Origin: Stenopsyche tienmushanensis
Taxonomy: Eukaryota; Arthropoda; Insecta; Trichoptera; Stenopsychidae
Reading direction: 5' to 3'
Length of the DNA stretch: 64,000 bases
Assembly: GCA_008973525.1 (NCBI GenBank)
Contig: WACJ01000501.1
Location: forward strand, 496,001-560,000
Shown: positions 1 to 11,924 of the stretch, piece after piece
How the letters are laid out: the number at the start of each line of letters is the position of its first letter
How positions within the stretch are numbered: position 1 is the first letter of the stretch
Translations under genes and position numbers: made by a program
The notes under the pieces: model-generated
The model's database searches: none
What the model was told of the DNA's origin: nothing
The model's input: only the letters and a program-made list of their open reading frames with translations

Positions 1-1
1 A

Positions 2-142
2 CTCGTCGTTGCTTGCATGTTAGCGCGCAGTAAAAGAGCGACGCGAGGAACATACAGTCCGTCCGGGCAAGAATATCGCAATCCCCGTCTCGAGATGCTC
101 GATAGCGTATTAAAACCTCCGCCCGAGGAACGACTCATTTGA
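2..142 (+). CDS. crb: Crumbs, C-terminal cytoplasmic tail (partial, 5' end outside window)
   Basis: Frame 2 is open from the left edge and encodes 46 residues before a TGA at 140-142. It starts with the end of a hydrophobic transmembrane helix (LVVACMLA). It continues with the juxtamembrane FERM-binding motif ([15 protein letters not shown]) and ends in PPPEERLI, the conserved PDZ-binding terminus of Crumbs that recruits Stardust/PALS1 and Par6. Crumbs is an apical polarity determinant in epithelia. The short highly conserved tail is the only part of this large EGF/LamG protein inside the window. Relative to the fly tail as I remember it there is one extra residue ([16 protein letters not shown] against [15 protein letters not shown]). 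Identification is firm because both tail motifs are present in order at the right spacing. Confidence 0.95.
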   Translation, partial: LVVACMLARSKRATRGTYSPSGQEYRNPRLEMLDSVLKPPPEERLI

Positions 143-1104
143 AATTCTGTCGATTCAATGATTTTCCGCGTTGTGTTCTTAACGTTTGCTTTCCGTTATC
201 TTTGAAATTTCAATCAGACGACGTTGAACGGTAAATATTACTCGCGGTGTCGAAACATTTTATCGAACGTGACAAATTAAATTTATACATATTTGACGCA
301 ACTCGGTCGTGCACTAGAGAATTTATATGTGAATCTATATATTGTAAGACTGGCAGGCCCAGTGGTTACATCGATGATGTATTTGTAAAAAGGGTGGTAC
401 ATAATCAAATTCTAAAGATCATATATTTATTTATTAATATTACCTCTTAAATTGTTAAAGGGTATGTTCAGTCCTACCAAAGATTAATTTGAGTATTAAG
501 CTATGTAATATTCATTGGGTAAATTGAATCAAACATAACGAACGCAGATTTGAGCGACAAATCTGTGAATCCGTATTGTTTTACTATATATTTTTTTATA
601 TGTACGCGACAAACGGTGATCGACATTTTAAATACAATTCAAATAGAAAGTTCATTTATTACCATTTGATATTCTTATCGGTGAAAATGTCCAGATGTAA
701 TCAAATTAATGTGATACTTTGGTTAAGCCAATGACTTTTCAACTGAGTATTTTATTGATATTTATGTGAATAAGTTGATAGATAATACGGTATTTAAAGA
801 CTTTATGACGTTTCAAAAATATTTAAAAAAAGATTATTCGAACTAATGTTTTTGGCGTGTTTCGTTAAGAATACGGTCGATAATTTTAAAAGGCAATAAT
901 GTATTAAATAAGATAGCTTTTAATTTTTTATATGAAATATTTTATTACCTGAATGTGAATAATGTAAGTCTCGCCTTGTTAGATAATGATTTTTGTGCAA
1001 TTATATATTTTTGCATTTGTAACGTAATCTCAAATATTTTTAAATACCTTAAATAATTTAATCCAAATACATTGAAGCATATTTGTATTTTTAATCTTCA
1101 TTGA

Positions 1105-1465
1105 TCTTAGATCACAAATCATATAGTCGAGTTATACTGTCACTACATATTAGTCTCACAGACTAACTATATTTCAATGGGTTATTGTATTATACAGACT
1201 TTTTAGGATCAATACCAAAAATTGAATTTCCGATGTTCTTTGTATTAGAATTTTTCATCTCGGAGGGATTTCTCTTTTATTGCTACGTAATATATCAACG
1301 ATGATTAGTTTATAAGGAGGTAGCGATGATTCTGAAGCAAGTGGCATAGACGTGAACCAGTTTTAATAAGCGGGAAAGATTCGGGAACATGCATAGTCGT
1401 CGAATGCGTTCCGAATCTGCAGTCTGTGAGACTATATTTAATAGTGATCTATATTTAATGTATCC
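1105..1465. mobile_element. Degraded piggyBac-like MITE
   Basis: The left part carries AGATCACAAATCAT followed at about 1150 by TAGTCTCACAGACTA. The right part at about 1416-1450 carries AGTCTGTGAGACTA followed by TAGTGATCT, the reverse complement of the same end. The same end structure is seen in better copies at 24110 and 51855. The TTAA flanks are not preserved. Confidence 0.5.
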
Positions 1466-2483
1466 GTTATCATTATCTCATAAGACGGGACTGAATAAAT
1501 TGCTATAAATTATTTTTAAGTATTTATTTAAATGAAGATGCATTTGTAAAATATATTTACTGTTCCGTATAATTCATAAGTAGGATTACTGTTATTTATC
1601 ATATGGATATATATTTTAGTTAACGAATTGTAAATTTGATAAAACCGGTAATGCTAAGCGATATTTTAATGTGCAATTTTTCTCTGTATAAACGTTTCTT
1701 TATTTTATCTACAGCGCGGTTAAAAATCATTCAACAGACGTACAATTCTATTTAAAACATCTGATATTTCAATTTCACTAATGTGAATATGCATAGATCA
1801 CATCCAAGATATAAAAATGAGTCGGATTGATTGAACGTATCTTTACGAAAACCTTTTTTATATTTATAGACGTACAATCTAAATGACGGATGAAACATAA
1901 CGAACCATCTCTTGTTAAAAAACGTCATTTTTTCCAGGTCATTTCTCTTTGTATTTTACAAAACTGTTCAAAATAACATGTACATAAAATCGACTCAAAT
2001 CTGCTTCTTGATTTCGCGTCTTTTTAAAAATACAAATAAGCTTGAAAATAGATAACAAATACGTTCCTAGCATTGAATGAACACTACGACTATTTATGAA
2101 TATTTTTATCAGGGGGGAGCAATTTCAATATCGGCTAAAACACAGTTTAAAAAATGTGATTAGATTTATAGCTAGCGTTAGTATCTCAGGCGATAATATT
2201 TAGCCTATCGACCAGATTCATTAGAGTCCAATACTTTTGATTTATCATTCAAGATTTATTTCACCGTTCAGAAAAAGCGTGAATATTCTAAATACGATTA
2301 AAATATCAATCTAAAGTGCCTTCTCCTTTCGATAAGCTGATACGCTGTATTAGTTTATTTTATTTTTAAATAAGTTTTTATATAATCACACATTATAACT
2401 GATATTATAAGTATTTATTTTAATGTTGCTATTTTAACTTACAATCGATGTTTAACATGCACACGCTGTGAGTACGCGTGGAT

Positions 2484-2550
2484 CACTAATTATATATATA
2501 TATATACGTGGGTCCTGTAGTCTGTGAGACTAATGATTAGTGATCCATCG
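2484..2550. mobile_element. Short collapsed copy of the same piggyBac-like MITE family
   Basis: GGATCACTAAT, then a TA run, then GTAGTCTGTGAGACTA and ATGATTAGTGATCC form an inverted repeat. The subterminal TAGTCTCACAGACTA motif is on the opposite strand. It looks like two element ends with most of the interior missing. Confidence 0.45.
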
Positions 2551-3054
2551 TTAATAATGTAATAATTCGAGCATTAATGACTGGCAGAAAAATTGCTATT
2601 TTTAATAATAAATTATCAATATTGGGAGATTAAAATGATTGATGTTAGTGTTTTCTTGACCAAGAGTGATGCTAAACTTTGGCGTGTGAGTATTTTTTGA
2701 TATTAAAATGTAAGTTATGATAACAATTGTTTTATACATGAATTTATTAACTTAATTGTTGTTTGTGACTGTGCGTTAAGTAATGTTTAAAACCAGTGTT
2801 ATATGATACTCTTTCTTTATAAGGTCATTGCACTTGAGTTAATTAAGGATGTAAATAGTAAAATATAATTAAACGATATGTCCGTCCATCACATTACAAT
2901 ATTTTTTTAGATTTTTATAATAAAGAAATATTTGTATTTATTGTTCAATAATTATGGCAGTGAAAAAATGTAAATTATATGATAAACCATTCCGATTTAT
3001 ATCAATGTTGTATCTTTTTTACTTTTATTCAATCCTTTCCATGTTTTTTCACAT

Positions 3055-3385
3055 TATCCTTATTAGCCAGTGAGCCACCGAGGCCAGCGAGCGAGTCAAT
3101 CGAGGTTAATGAATGCAAATTTTTTCGATAGTACTCATGACCTGTGAGTTTCATTTAGAACGCTCACTCAGCAGGACCTGAGCAACTCATGCCATATCGG
3201 GGCTCCATACAGAAGGATTAAGTGTAAAACCTCGTTTATGGTTTTTTCTTCTGCACGGCTTTGGCCCTCCGATGTTGGGCATGAGCCGTCCAAGCTCTCT
3301 GGCTACCTTCTGCGCAGCTGCTTCAATATGTTTACTGAAGGTCAGCTTGTTGTCCATGAGAATCCCAAGCTATCTGGAAAAAACG
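3055..3385 (-). mobile_element. Non-LTR (Jockey/R1-like) reverse transcriptase fragment
   Basis: Read on the minus strand, about 3262-3370 translates to LGILMDNKLTFSKHIEAAAQ, then KVARELGRLMPNIGGPK. This matches the region just C-terminal to the reverse-transcriptase core in Jockey-type elements (a LGV.LD..L.F..H pattern, then LMPN.GGP). Downstream, frames are broken by stops. It lies immediately 3' of NOA1 and is a dead 5'-truncated fragment. Confidence 0.75.
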
Positions 3386-3421
3386 TTGGATTATCGATAT
3401 AAAATAAAACATTATAAATAT

Positions 3422-5725
3422 TTAACGTCTTTTATTTTTTACATAATACGATTCAAACAATCTTCCAACGTGATACGCGGTAGTGCCTTTAATTCGCTTG
3501 CCCTTCAAACGTATTGCATAAGGAAGTAAAGGTGTTCTTAAATGTATTCCTTTAGCATTCGGGGTCCAACCTAAAAGCTTATATTGCTGAGTATCAGCTC
3601 CGGTCACCGACACCCAACCAGACGACGAAAGCACTACATCAGCAACTGACATTTTCCATCCCTGGCCAGTGACTGTAAATTCATTTTCATTTCTTTCGAG
3701 CATCGGCCATCTTTTTAATCTCTCCGCATTGCCTTCTGGAACTGAAAGAATTTCCGTTCCCAAAAACGTCGAATAAAACTCATCCGCGTCTTCTATTTTG
3801 CAAGTAGATATCGGCAACTTCTCCGATGCAAATACCGTAAATCGGACGGGATAACTGCATTTTACACAATCTAATCTACTCAAACCGCCTATAAAAAGAG
3901 ACGTTCCCTCTTCGATGAAAAAAGAACGAGGTCGCAATAATCGTTGAGGCATCGTCGACATTAATTCATCGATCGTCAATATAGATAGCATTTGATCCGG
4001 ATGTAGCACTCCAGGAGTATCATAGCACCATTTACTGTTCACGAATCTAACGTCTCGTTCGTTCACTCCGACAGGTCCGACTTTTTTACACGACGGGGAC
4101 ATATTATACGAATACGGATCGCTTATATTTCCAATCTCTTCGAGATCTTCCCCGTTTGCAAACGTCCTTCCAATTTTACCGATCAACGTTGCATATTTCG
4201 TATTCTTTGTCACCTTCAATTGCTTCATTCTCAATTCCTTTTCCGCTTTACCCAATTTCGCCTCCTCCCTCAACCTTTGATTTCGTAAGAATAACTTCCA
4301 ACCGGTGGCTTTGAGTATGGGAAATTTCAACAAATGCAACGTGGTTCCGGGCCATTTGCTGATTGTGGCGCGTTGTAAAAGATCGGACGCATCAACTCTA
4401 CAGAAATCGGATTGAAGCAATGCGTTAAAAAGCGTACTTTTACCGACATTCGTGCATCCTAAAAGATAGATGTCGTCCTTTTTGCCCCATAACATATGCA
4501 ATGTGTTAATTAATTCTTCTACTCCGTAGCCGGTTTTAGCGGAAATTAAAGAAACGTGTTTTATATTTGTTTCGTTGATTTCCGAATCGATGACAGAGTC
4601 CTTGAGACATTGCTTAATATTGTTTAAATAATATTTAGAGTCTTGGGGCAGAAGATCGACCTAAAAATAAAATATTAACGAAATTAAATATAAAAATAAT
4701 TAAATTTTATCATATGCAATAATATTTAATACCTTATTTCCGACGATAAAAACTGGTCTTTTAACGCCAATAATTTCTTTAATACCAGGCCAAATGGAAC
4801 AGGGAAAGTCGAGAAGATCAATCATGAGAATAACGAGGGCTCGCTCGTTTTTTATTTTTTCCAAAATTTTAACATACTCTTCCGGAGTAGTATTTAAGTC
4901 GAGTGCAATATTGTATTCTTTTAAAAAGTGACACCGCTGACATATTATAGATTTCAGTTCGTTAAATTTTCTACCTTTGAAAATTTCACTCGGAATATAG
5001 CCGGGTATTGCTGTATCTCTACAATGCAAGAGTGCCCCACATCCGCCACATTTAACTCTGCTAACTGCAATTGACGGATCTGGAGTTCCGTAATTGACTT
5101 TCAATCTCGTATTTAAAGACTCGCTGGGAAGACTCGGTTCGATATCTAATTTATTATGCTGCTTCGAGTCCTCTTTTAATAACGAATCGTCGAAATGTTC
5201 ATAGTTCACCATCCAATTGCTGAGATTGCTTTCATAATCTTCCAATTTGCTAAGAATTTCAGTTTCATCGTCCTTTGGGACAACTGAAGCATCTTCTAAC
5301 GGCGTATTATCACCGAACGGTAAATAAAAAGGCGACTTTTCAATTTCTACACAGGCTTCTTTTTTGTCAACTGTTTTTGTATTGTCTAAATACGACAAGC
5401 ATATTGGGATTGGATTCTGTGACTGTTTTGCTTTTTTTATACGCTTTATATCTTCCAATTGTTTTCTATTTTTCATCAAATCCAACGTATAATTGACTTT
5501 TTCTCCGTGTATAATTGAATTATAAAGAATTTTTCCTTTAAAAGAATTGATTTTATTTTTCAATTCTAAATCACTATCTTTCTCCGCCAATTCAGAAAGG
5601 TGACTCAATCGACTGTGGATATATTTGCTGCAGCCGGAATGAACATGTCTGGTTTTCATATAATAGCTCAATCTAAGGAGTAATTTCGAAGAATTCTCCA
5701 TAGCTATAAATGCACGGGATGTCAA
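3422..5725 (-). CDS. NOA1: NOA1, mitochondrial circularly permuted GTPase (nitric oxide-associated protein 1)
   Basis: There are two exons: 5725-4733 and 4660-3422, joined across a 72-bp intron with GT/AG borders (AAG|GTA and TTTTTAG|GTC), giving about 743 residues. The human protein is just under 700. The N terminus is basic and Ser-rich, consistent with a mitochondrial presequence. A zinc-binding segment (CGGCGALLHCRD, later CQRCHF) precedes the GTPase. The G motifs are in permuted order: the G4 motif GNKVDLLP, completed across the splice, comes before the G1 P-loop GCTNVGKST, and a PGV segment follows. This is the YqeH/NOA1 family hallmark. The family is required for mitoribosome assembly and mitochondrial translation. 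No frameshift is seen. The 3' end abuts a non-LTR fragment. Confidence 0.93.
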
Positions 5726-5729
5726 AACA

Positions 5730-7330
5730 AGAGGTTAAATGGACGCAAACAATAAATTTACGACCATTCACTTAGTTTTAATTGAGCGAAATGAAGAAAC
5801 ATGTGCTTTCATTATCAATTAATATTAGCCTTTTAATACGCTTTTATATATTAAAATTGAATAACAGAAATTTTATTTCAATTCCTTATTCTTGATTTTG
5901 AGTTTTTATTAAATAAATTTTATTTCAGACGTTATTAATTTATAATATAAAATAATTTTGAAATACACATGTAATACAAAATAATTTTGAATTGAATATC
6001 ATATTGTATATTTTTGTATAATTTCATATTTATTTACTTGATTTATTTTTTTAAAATAATAAATGAAATTTTTATTCAAAATTAAAATTGAATTAAAAAT
6101 GGCAAAATATTATATATAATTAAAATATATTAATTAAGATTTTTATATTAATCTTATAAGTTTAAGGATTTAATAATTCATCAATAATAAAATAAAAAAA
6201 CATGGTACAAAGAAACCCAAATTATTAATAAATAGTAAAATTGTATTCATAAAAAATATTCTCATTTATAAAATATCAATTTTTCTGTTGAATTTAATGA
6301 ATTTGTTTCTATTTTAAATTTATAAGTCAATAAATACGTTTTTTTTTTATATATAACAGGAGCTTTAAATATTTTTATTCCCTGTTATTTGGCAGGGCGG
6401 AAAGGATATTTGTGGAAAGCTCTTCTCAAAAGATAAAAAAATGCCGGTGTGACAGTTGGCCGACGGTGTCGTTCTTGTCTTGTTTCGCACGCTGCCTAAA
6501 ATCGCAGTGTCATTTTTTTGGCAAACAACGTTGCCGGCGACCTCTCGTGCGATCTTCACCCTTCAGCGCGCCCAAAACAAACCGGTAAACATCCATCTTT
6601 GATCTCCATCGAACACATTCGTAATGGATCGTCGATTCCAATTGTCAATTGGAATGTTGTCACTCCTAAAAAAATATCACTTGTCGCCCTATTAAATGTC
6701 ACTAATTGACGTGACGTAGATTTTATTCCGCTTTTATTCTGGTTTTATTCCAATTAAGGTTATCGGCATAATTTTCCTCTCGCTGAATTATTTCATTTCC
6801 CTCACAAAACACGATTAAAAGTGAATAAACAATCGACACAAATTTAAATGGCGAGATAAACAATGCACGACAACAGTGGCATATCCATTGTGACCACTAA
6901 CATACGCCCCAAGGCGAAATTGTTAAAAATGCTCATATTTGAAATGCTATGCAGTATTATTGATTTTTATTATTTTATAACAATGTCAAATTATTTTATG
7001 GTTATGAAATAAAATTCTAAGAAGAAAACTTATTTTTATATGCATTGGAGATACTATTGAATATAATCCGGTATTATTTATCCTATGATATGGTATTGAG
7101 TATTGAATTGTATTTTAAACTGTGTTAAACATATTTTTTCCCATTCCCAATAGTTTAAAAAAGTCTCATTCTTTCAAGGGGTTTCTTATGCATTTAAACA
7201 AAGATTATATTTATTCAAGGTTCTCATATACACTATAAAAAATGCGTAGTAAATTATCTGGTATAAAGGATTTTAGTGTAATAACACTCGTATACAATTT
7301 GAAAAAAAAAGTAATATTGAAATTCGAAGA
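5730..7330. other. AT-rich intergenic DNA upstream of NOA1
   Basis: No gene is recognised. A distinctly GC-richer island at about 6370-6620 stands out from the surrounding roughly 80 percent AT sequence. It contains short open frames on both strands that match nothing I know. It could be an unannotated promoter or first exon, or a transposon remnant. Confidence 0.4.
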
Positions 7331-7369
7331 AAACTAATATTGATTCAACACAAAAAAAATCTGCTCGTT

Positions 7370-7900
7370 TGTTAGCAACAGTATAATATTAGGTGGCAGA
7401 GTTTAAATGAGGCCAAGACGTACATTGTCCAAACGAGGTAACCATGCCAGATACGATGAAGAAAATCAACTAAATGGTATTGGATGAGTGTCGACTAAAA
7501 GTGTGTGAGCTATCAGATATGTTAGGTGTGCTGTACATTGCATATTGACTGAAAATTTGGACATGAGAAATCAGTGCACAAGATGGGTGCCATATTTGCC
7601 CACAATGGAACAAAAACAGCATTGTGAGGATGTTTCAATTGAGTATTTGGCGATGTTTCACAGCAATAAAGCCAAGTTTTTACATCAATTTGTAATCATG
7701 GATGAAACATGGGTTCGTCACTTCACACCTGAGACAAAAGAATAGTCGAAACAATGGACTGAAAGGGGAGAACCTACTCCAAAGAAAGCGAAACGAGTTT
7801 CCAATTATAACTGGGAAAAGTGTATCAAACAGAAAGCAGACTGCAAGGTGCTTTGCTTTCTGTTGTTCAGCTATTTTTGCCTATTAATGTGTTGTGAAAA
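7370..7900 (+). mobile_element. Mariner transposase remnant
   Basis: At 7618-7745 the frame encodes DVSIEYLAMFHSNKAKFLHQ, then FVIMDETWVRHFTPETKE, the catalytic MDETW(V)..Y/F.P segment of mariner transposases. It continues after a stop and a frame change as QWTERGEPTPKKAK (7751 on). About 7450-7540 contains weak N-terminal traces (VLDECRLKVCELSDM). Multiple stops make it inactive. It lies in the gap upstream of PpV. Confidence 0.85.
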
Positions 7901-8539
7901 TAAAAGGACGGAATTACTGTGCAAGTCTGCCATGTACTTCTGATGGAGTAGATTTTGTGAAGGAGTAGTGATACTCGGCTAATGACGCCACTCCATAACA
8001 GTCAAGGGCGAATAACAAAATTGATTAATAATAAGAATGATGCGAGTATCTTAATATTCAAAACAAACGCCTGCTCCCAAGACAACACAAAAAAAAATTC
8101 GAACGATACAGCATTTTGTCTCTTGAATTTATCTCCCTGCGGAGCTCCCGTTCCTGAATCCTGTCACCGAAAGTTATAAAGAATCCTAAACTTCGTCGTT
8201 GATCAATGCCAGACTAACATTCGGAGCTGCCCTGTACATCACCGTACTGTGGTCGTTTGGAGTTCACTGTTTTGAGCGCCTCTGTTACGAATCTCGCGTC
8301 TGAAGAACGCAACGACGCAGATAGTGGACCGCCTTATGTCAGCAAGGGGTTTACTTTACAAAGCTAATGGAGATTATTTGGATTGAATAAAATATATTTT
8401 GTAAATACACTCAGCGGCACGGAATGTAAACATAAACATAGCGACATAAAGCAACTATGTTCCATTTAATTAATTGTTTAGATGAAGGTATGTAAAAGAA
8501 CTTGAAGGTATGAAGAATCAAAAGTTAATATAGGACCAA

Positions 8540-8780
8540 CTAAGTTTTATTCATGGATGAGTCCAGAGCGACTTTGAGGATTACAGAAAAAGTGGAAAGC
8601 GCATTTTTACCATAATTACCAGACAAACTATAAACTTTTGGGCGCATACAAAGTTGGCAGTCATCAATGGAAGTCTGACAGCTGAGCGGAACAATAAAGA
8701 AGTTCTTCGGGAACATGTTGTCGCTGAGTATATTATAGCATTTAATTCTCAGCTACAAATTCCGAATGTTCATGCGGTAT
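8540..8780 (+). mobile_element. Tc1-like transposase fragment
   Basis: Pieces in shifting frames read FMDESRATL, FWAHTKLAVINGSLTAER and NNKEVLREHVVAEYI, which follow the Tc1 family catalytic region (SDES.F, WG.I...G.LTA.RY..E.L..HV). Stops and frameshifts interrupt it. The fragment ends about 200 bp upstream of the PpV start codon, so it may supply part of that gene's upstream region. Confidence 0.65.
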
Positions 8781-8985
8781 GTCCTTATATAAATCAGATT
8801 TGCTGTATCTATGTACATCATTTTGTATAAGATATCATTGTGTTTATTAGATTATATGATATACGTTAACTTATTAATACAAAATAAATTGGCTGCGTCC
8901 ATCACTTGAAACATAATTTATATTGTTTGAACCTTGTCTAATTAAAATTACTCATTTCTATTACGTTTTGAAATACAGATTGAGT

Positions 8986-11924
8986 ATGTCGGATGTGGAC
9001 AAATGGATAGTTTTGGCTAAGCAATGTAAATACTTGCCGGAGGAAGAACTTCGAGAGCTATGTCGAATGGTTAGCGATTTACTCTTAGAGGAAGCTAACG
9101 TTCATGCTGTGCAAACACCAGTAACCGTGTGCGGAGATATTCACGGACAGGTTGCTTTATTTTAGTTACTAAATCAAATTCAACGCTTTTATGCGACGAT
9201 TTAAAATTTTCCGTTATTTTTAGTTTTATGATTTGGAAGAGCTTTTTCGAACTGGCGGACAAGTGCCCGATACAAATTATATATTTATGGGTGATTTCGT
9301 CGACCGGGGATACTACAGTCTTGAAACCCTCACTAGACTAATGACATTGAAAGTCAAATACCCTAGCAGGTATTATTTTATTTAATCGTCATTTTCGTAT
9401 CGTCAAAAATATATGCATTAATATTTGTATTGTTGCATTTAAGGATCACATTGTTGAGAGGAAACCATGAATGTCGACAAATTACTCAAGTTTATGGATT
9501 CTATGATGAGTGCCTTACGAAATATGGAAACGCTAACGCATGGAAAGACTGTTGTAAAGTATTCGATTTGATGACTGTTGCAGCTGTAAGGATCCACGTT
9601 AAAATGACGCATTAAAGACGCATTGAATCGTTGTTTAATACATTTTCAATTTCAGTTGATAGATGATGTCGTTTTATGTGTTCACGGTGGTCTGAGCCCT
9701 GATTTACGAACATTGGATCTCATAAGATGCATCCAGAGAAATCAAGACATTCCACAAAGAGGACCATTCTGCGATCTCGTATGGTCCGATCCCGAGGATG
9801 TTGATACATGGTTAATTAACAATCTCATCGATGCCATCTATTATCGCTTATATTGATCGCTGTCTGATTGGTTGTAATAATATGTTTTAGGAAAGTGAGC
9901 CCGAGAGGAGCAGGATGGTTATTTGGTGAAAGTATTACAAAAGAATTTATGCATGTTAATAGTTTGAACCTCATATGCAGAGCACATCAATTGGTAGATG
10001 AAGGTAACGGAATGAAATTCATTCTTATTTAAAAATTATAATAATGTATGGAATCATATGATTCTATTTTTTTTGTAGGATAATTTGTACAAACGCATCC
10101 TGTAAAAATACCCTTTACATAACTTTAACACTTGTGCAACATCAAACATTCATGCTCTTTAATCATAGATCACTAATCATTTGTCTTGTAGACTACTGAT
10201 TCTGAATGCAATAAGCAAATCAGTGACCCAGGCATACTCACTGCGTGTGCACGTCAATCGTCACGTTGTCATAGTATAATATGTAGTAATTCGGAAAGGG
10301 TTTAAGCGTTAGTATAACCCACATATTCAACACATTCGTCGCCCAGCGTGAATCAATGAAATTTCTCATGGGGGTCCAAATTCGATACTACATAAAACAA
10401 GGGAATAGCAATGCAATACTGTAACATATGGAATAAATTGGAATTGGTAACGTATGTTTTAAAATAATATACAAAGATAGTACATTGCTTCGGTGATCCT
10501 ACAGATCAAAGAAAATGCCGCAAAAAGCCCTAAAAGAGGACGGAGTGGCCATAAGGTTTGTATGCTCAATCGGTCCAATTTTCGGACTGCTGATATGACG
10601 AATGAGTGCCTTGCGATCGGATGCCATACCTGAACATAACGATAACTAAGAAAAGAGGGATTAGTGTAAAATAGAATGATCGAGCAAAATAAAAACCATC
10701 TGCAACTCTCGACTGATATTCTGCGTTTTGCGCCCCAAGCCCAGTTGCACCCATGGAGGGCGCCTGCTTTGCCACGTCTTTGTTACGGCTTCGGCTATCC
10801 ATTAAAGGCTTGATCATCAGTCAGAGTTCAAACAATCATACACACACGTCACATTTTCATCAAATTATGGAAGTAGATGGACGTTCACTGCGGGATTCGT
10901 CGGCGACCCCCTTGTGCTATCATAGAACTTGTGATAGGATAAGCAATTATTCCCATGGGGCTGTTGAATTATTAGCGAAAGATTAATAGCGTAACATTGC
11001 TCCACAGAAAGATCCATTGAGCCTCAAAAAGAAGTTAACGGTAATGCACGCCCTGACTCTCCGACAATCTCGGAGACTGCGAGAACACATACGCGAACCA
11101 GCTATTGAGAATATTTTTGCATGATACGTGATCGATTGCGAGATCGATCGCGGCGCAATCTGTTACAATGGTCCCGACCCACGAGTCAGCCGCGATGAAC
11201 GACAGAACATGTTTATGATTTAATTCGTTCGGTGATAAAGGTCGAAATGAGGCAGGTGATCAATAAAATGTCGAATAATTGGTACAACATATTTATTCAA
11301 TTAATCCACAGTAGGAAAACTAGTGGCAAGCGAGCGAGCGTGCATGATACGGAGCAAACGGGTGAAGATCCACCCGAGAGTAGACGCTTTGTTAGAGCAT
11401 CTTCTTGAACTTGAAGTTGGTAGTCTTATCGTCAACCTTGTCGTACTGGAGAGGTCCTTCTCCCTGGCTTAATAACTTCTATTGTGTAGCAAAATCCCAG
11501 CGTGCTTTGATTACCGCCAGGTCCCTTTTTGAAAACTCGCCGCCCTTTTGATAATTCGCCGCTGATGTGATAACACCCCTTGTAAAAATCTCTTCTTGAC
11601 AATAGAAAGTCTAAAACTGATAGACTTCCAAGTTACACTCGTCTGTGGACGCATTACTTATTGAACACACTCTCATTAAATGTACACAATCCAATTTCAA
11701 TAGACTACAAAAGAAATTCTTCATTTTTTCCAGGTTACAAGTACATGTTCGACAACCTCTTAGTAACAGTGTGGTCTGCCCCGAACTATTGCTATCGGTG
11801 CGGCAATGTGGCAGCTATATTAGAGATAAAAGATGCCACCACGCACGAAGCTAAAATATTCAAGGAAGTCAGCAAGGAAGAACGGGTCATACCTTCGAAA
11901 TTCGTTACGCCTTATTTCCTATAG
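8986..11924 (+). CDS. PpV: Serine/threonine protein phosphatase 6 catalytic subunit
   Basis: There are six exons: 8986-9150, 9224-9369, 9444-9585, 9656-9810, 9891-10003 and 11734-11924, all with GT/AG borders and phase-consistent joins. The start ATG is chosen at MSDVDKW, matching the family N terminus; an in-frame upstream ATG would add 21 unrelated residues. PPP metal and active-site motifs are all present: GDIHGQ (split at the first junction), [15 protein letters not shown], and later [10 protein letters not shown] and [11 protein letters not shown]. The C terminus is TPYFL, as in PP6/PP4/PP2A catalytic subunits. GYYSLET and [11 protein letters not shown] favour PP6 over PP4. PP6 acts with SAPS-domain and ankyrin subunits in mitosis and signalling. 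No frameshift is seen. Intron 5 (10004-11733) is far longer than the rest. An AATAAA at 12271 may be the poly(A) signal. Confidence 0.95.
10150..10330. mobile_element. Degraded piggyBac-like MITE end in PpV intron 5
   Basis: TAGATCACTAATCAT followed by TTGTCTTGTAGACTAC at about 10167-10197 resembles the left end of the family seen intact at 51855. The right side near 10300 (GGGTTTAA) is a poor match. Confidence 0.4.
10566..10817 (-). CDS. Candidate small single-pass membrane protein inside PpV intron 5 (unrecognised)
   Basis: An 83-codon frame runs antisense to PpV. It encodes a polar N-terminal half ([19 protein letters not shown], then a Gly/Ala-rich stretch) and a clear hydrophobic helix ([20 protein letters not shown]), followed by a polar Ser/Gln tail. 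I do not recognise the family. The composition and single transmembrane helix look protein-like and the region is less AT-rich than neighbouring intron DNA. It could be a nested gene, a processed retrocopy or chance. Confidence 0.35.
   Translation of the reverse strand: MIKPLMDSRSRNKDVAKQAPSMGATGLGAQNAEYQSRVADGFYFARSFYFTLIPLFLVIVMFRYGIRSQGTHSSYQQSENWTD
11215..11620 (-). pseudogene. Possible retrocopy of an unrecognised gene in PpV intron 5
   Basis: On the minus strand about 11520-11395 reads, across an apparent frame change, [21 protein letters not shown] and [20 protein letters not shown], ending KKML and a stop. An AATAAA-type signal (TTGAATAAAT) follows at about 11295. Protein-like text, terminal stop and nearby poly(A) signal resemble the 3' end of a processed transcript. 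I cannot name the parent gene. Upstream sequence contains stops. Confidence 0.35.

Larger units (their letters stand above)
143..3050. other. crumbs 3' UTR and AT-rich intergenic DNA
   Basis: I see no gene here. The stretch presumably begins with the crb 3' UTR. It holds a TA microsatellite near 2490-2508 and degraded copies of a piggyBac-like MITE, annotated separately at 1105-1465 and 2484-2550. An open frame at 247-450 has no recognisable content and codon use like random AT-rich DNA. Confidence 0.6.

Noticed and set aside
247..450. 67-codon frame after crumbs
   Set aside because: No hydrophobic, motif or compositional sign of a protein, and it lies in the expected crumbs 3' UTR.
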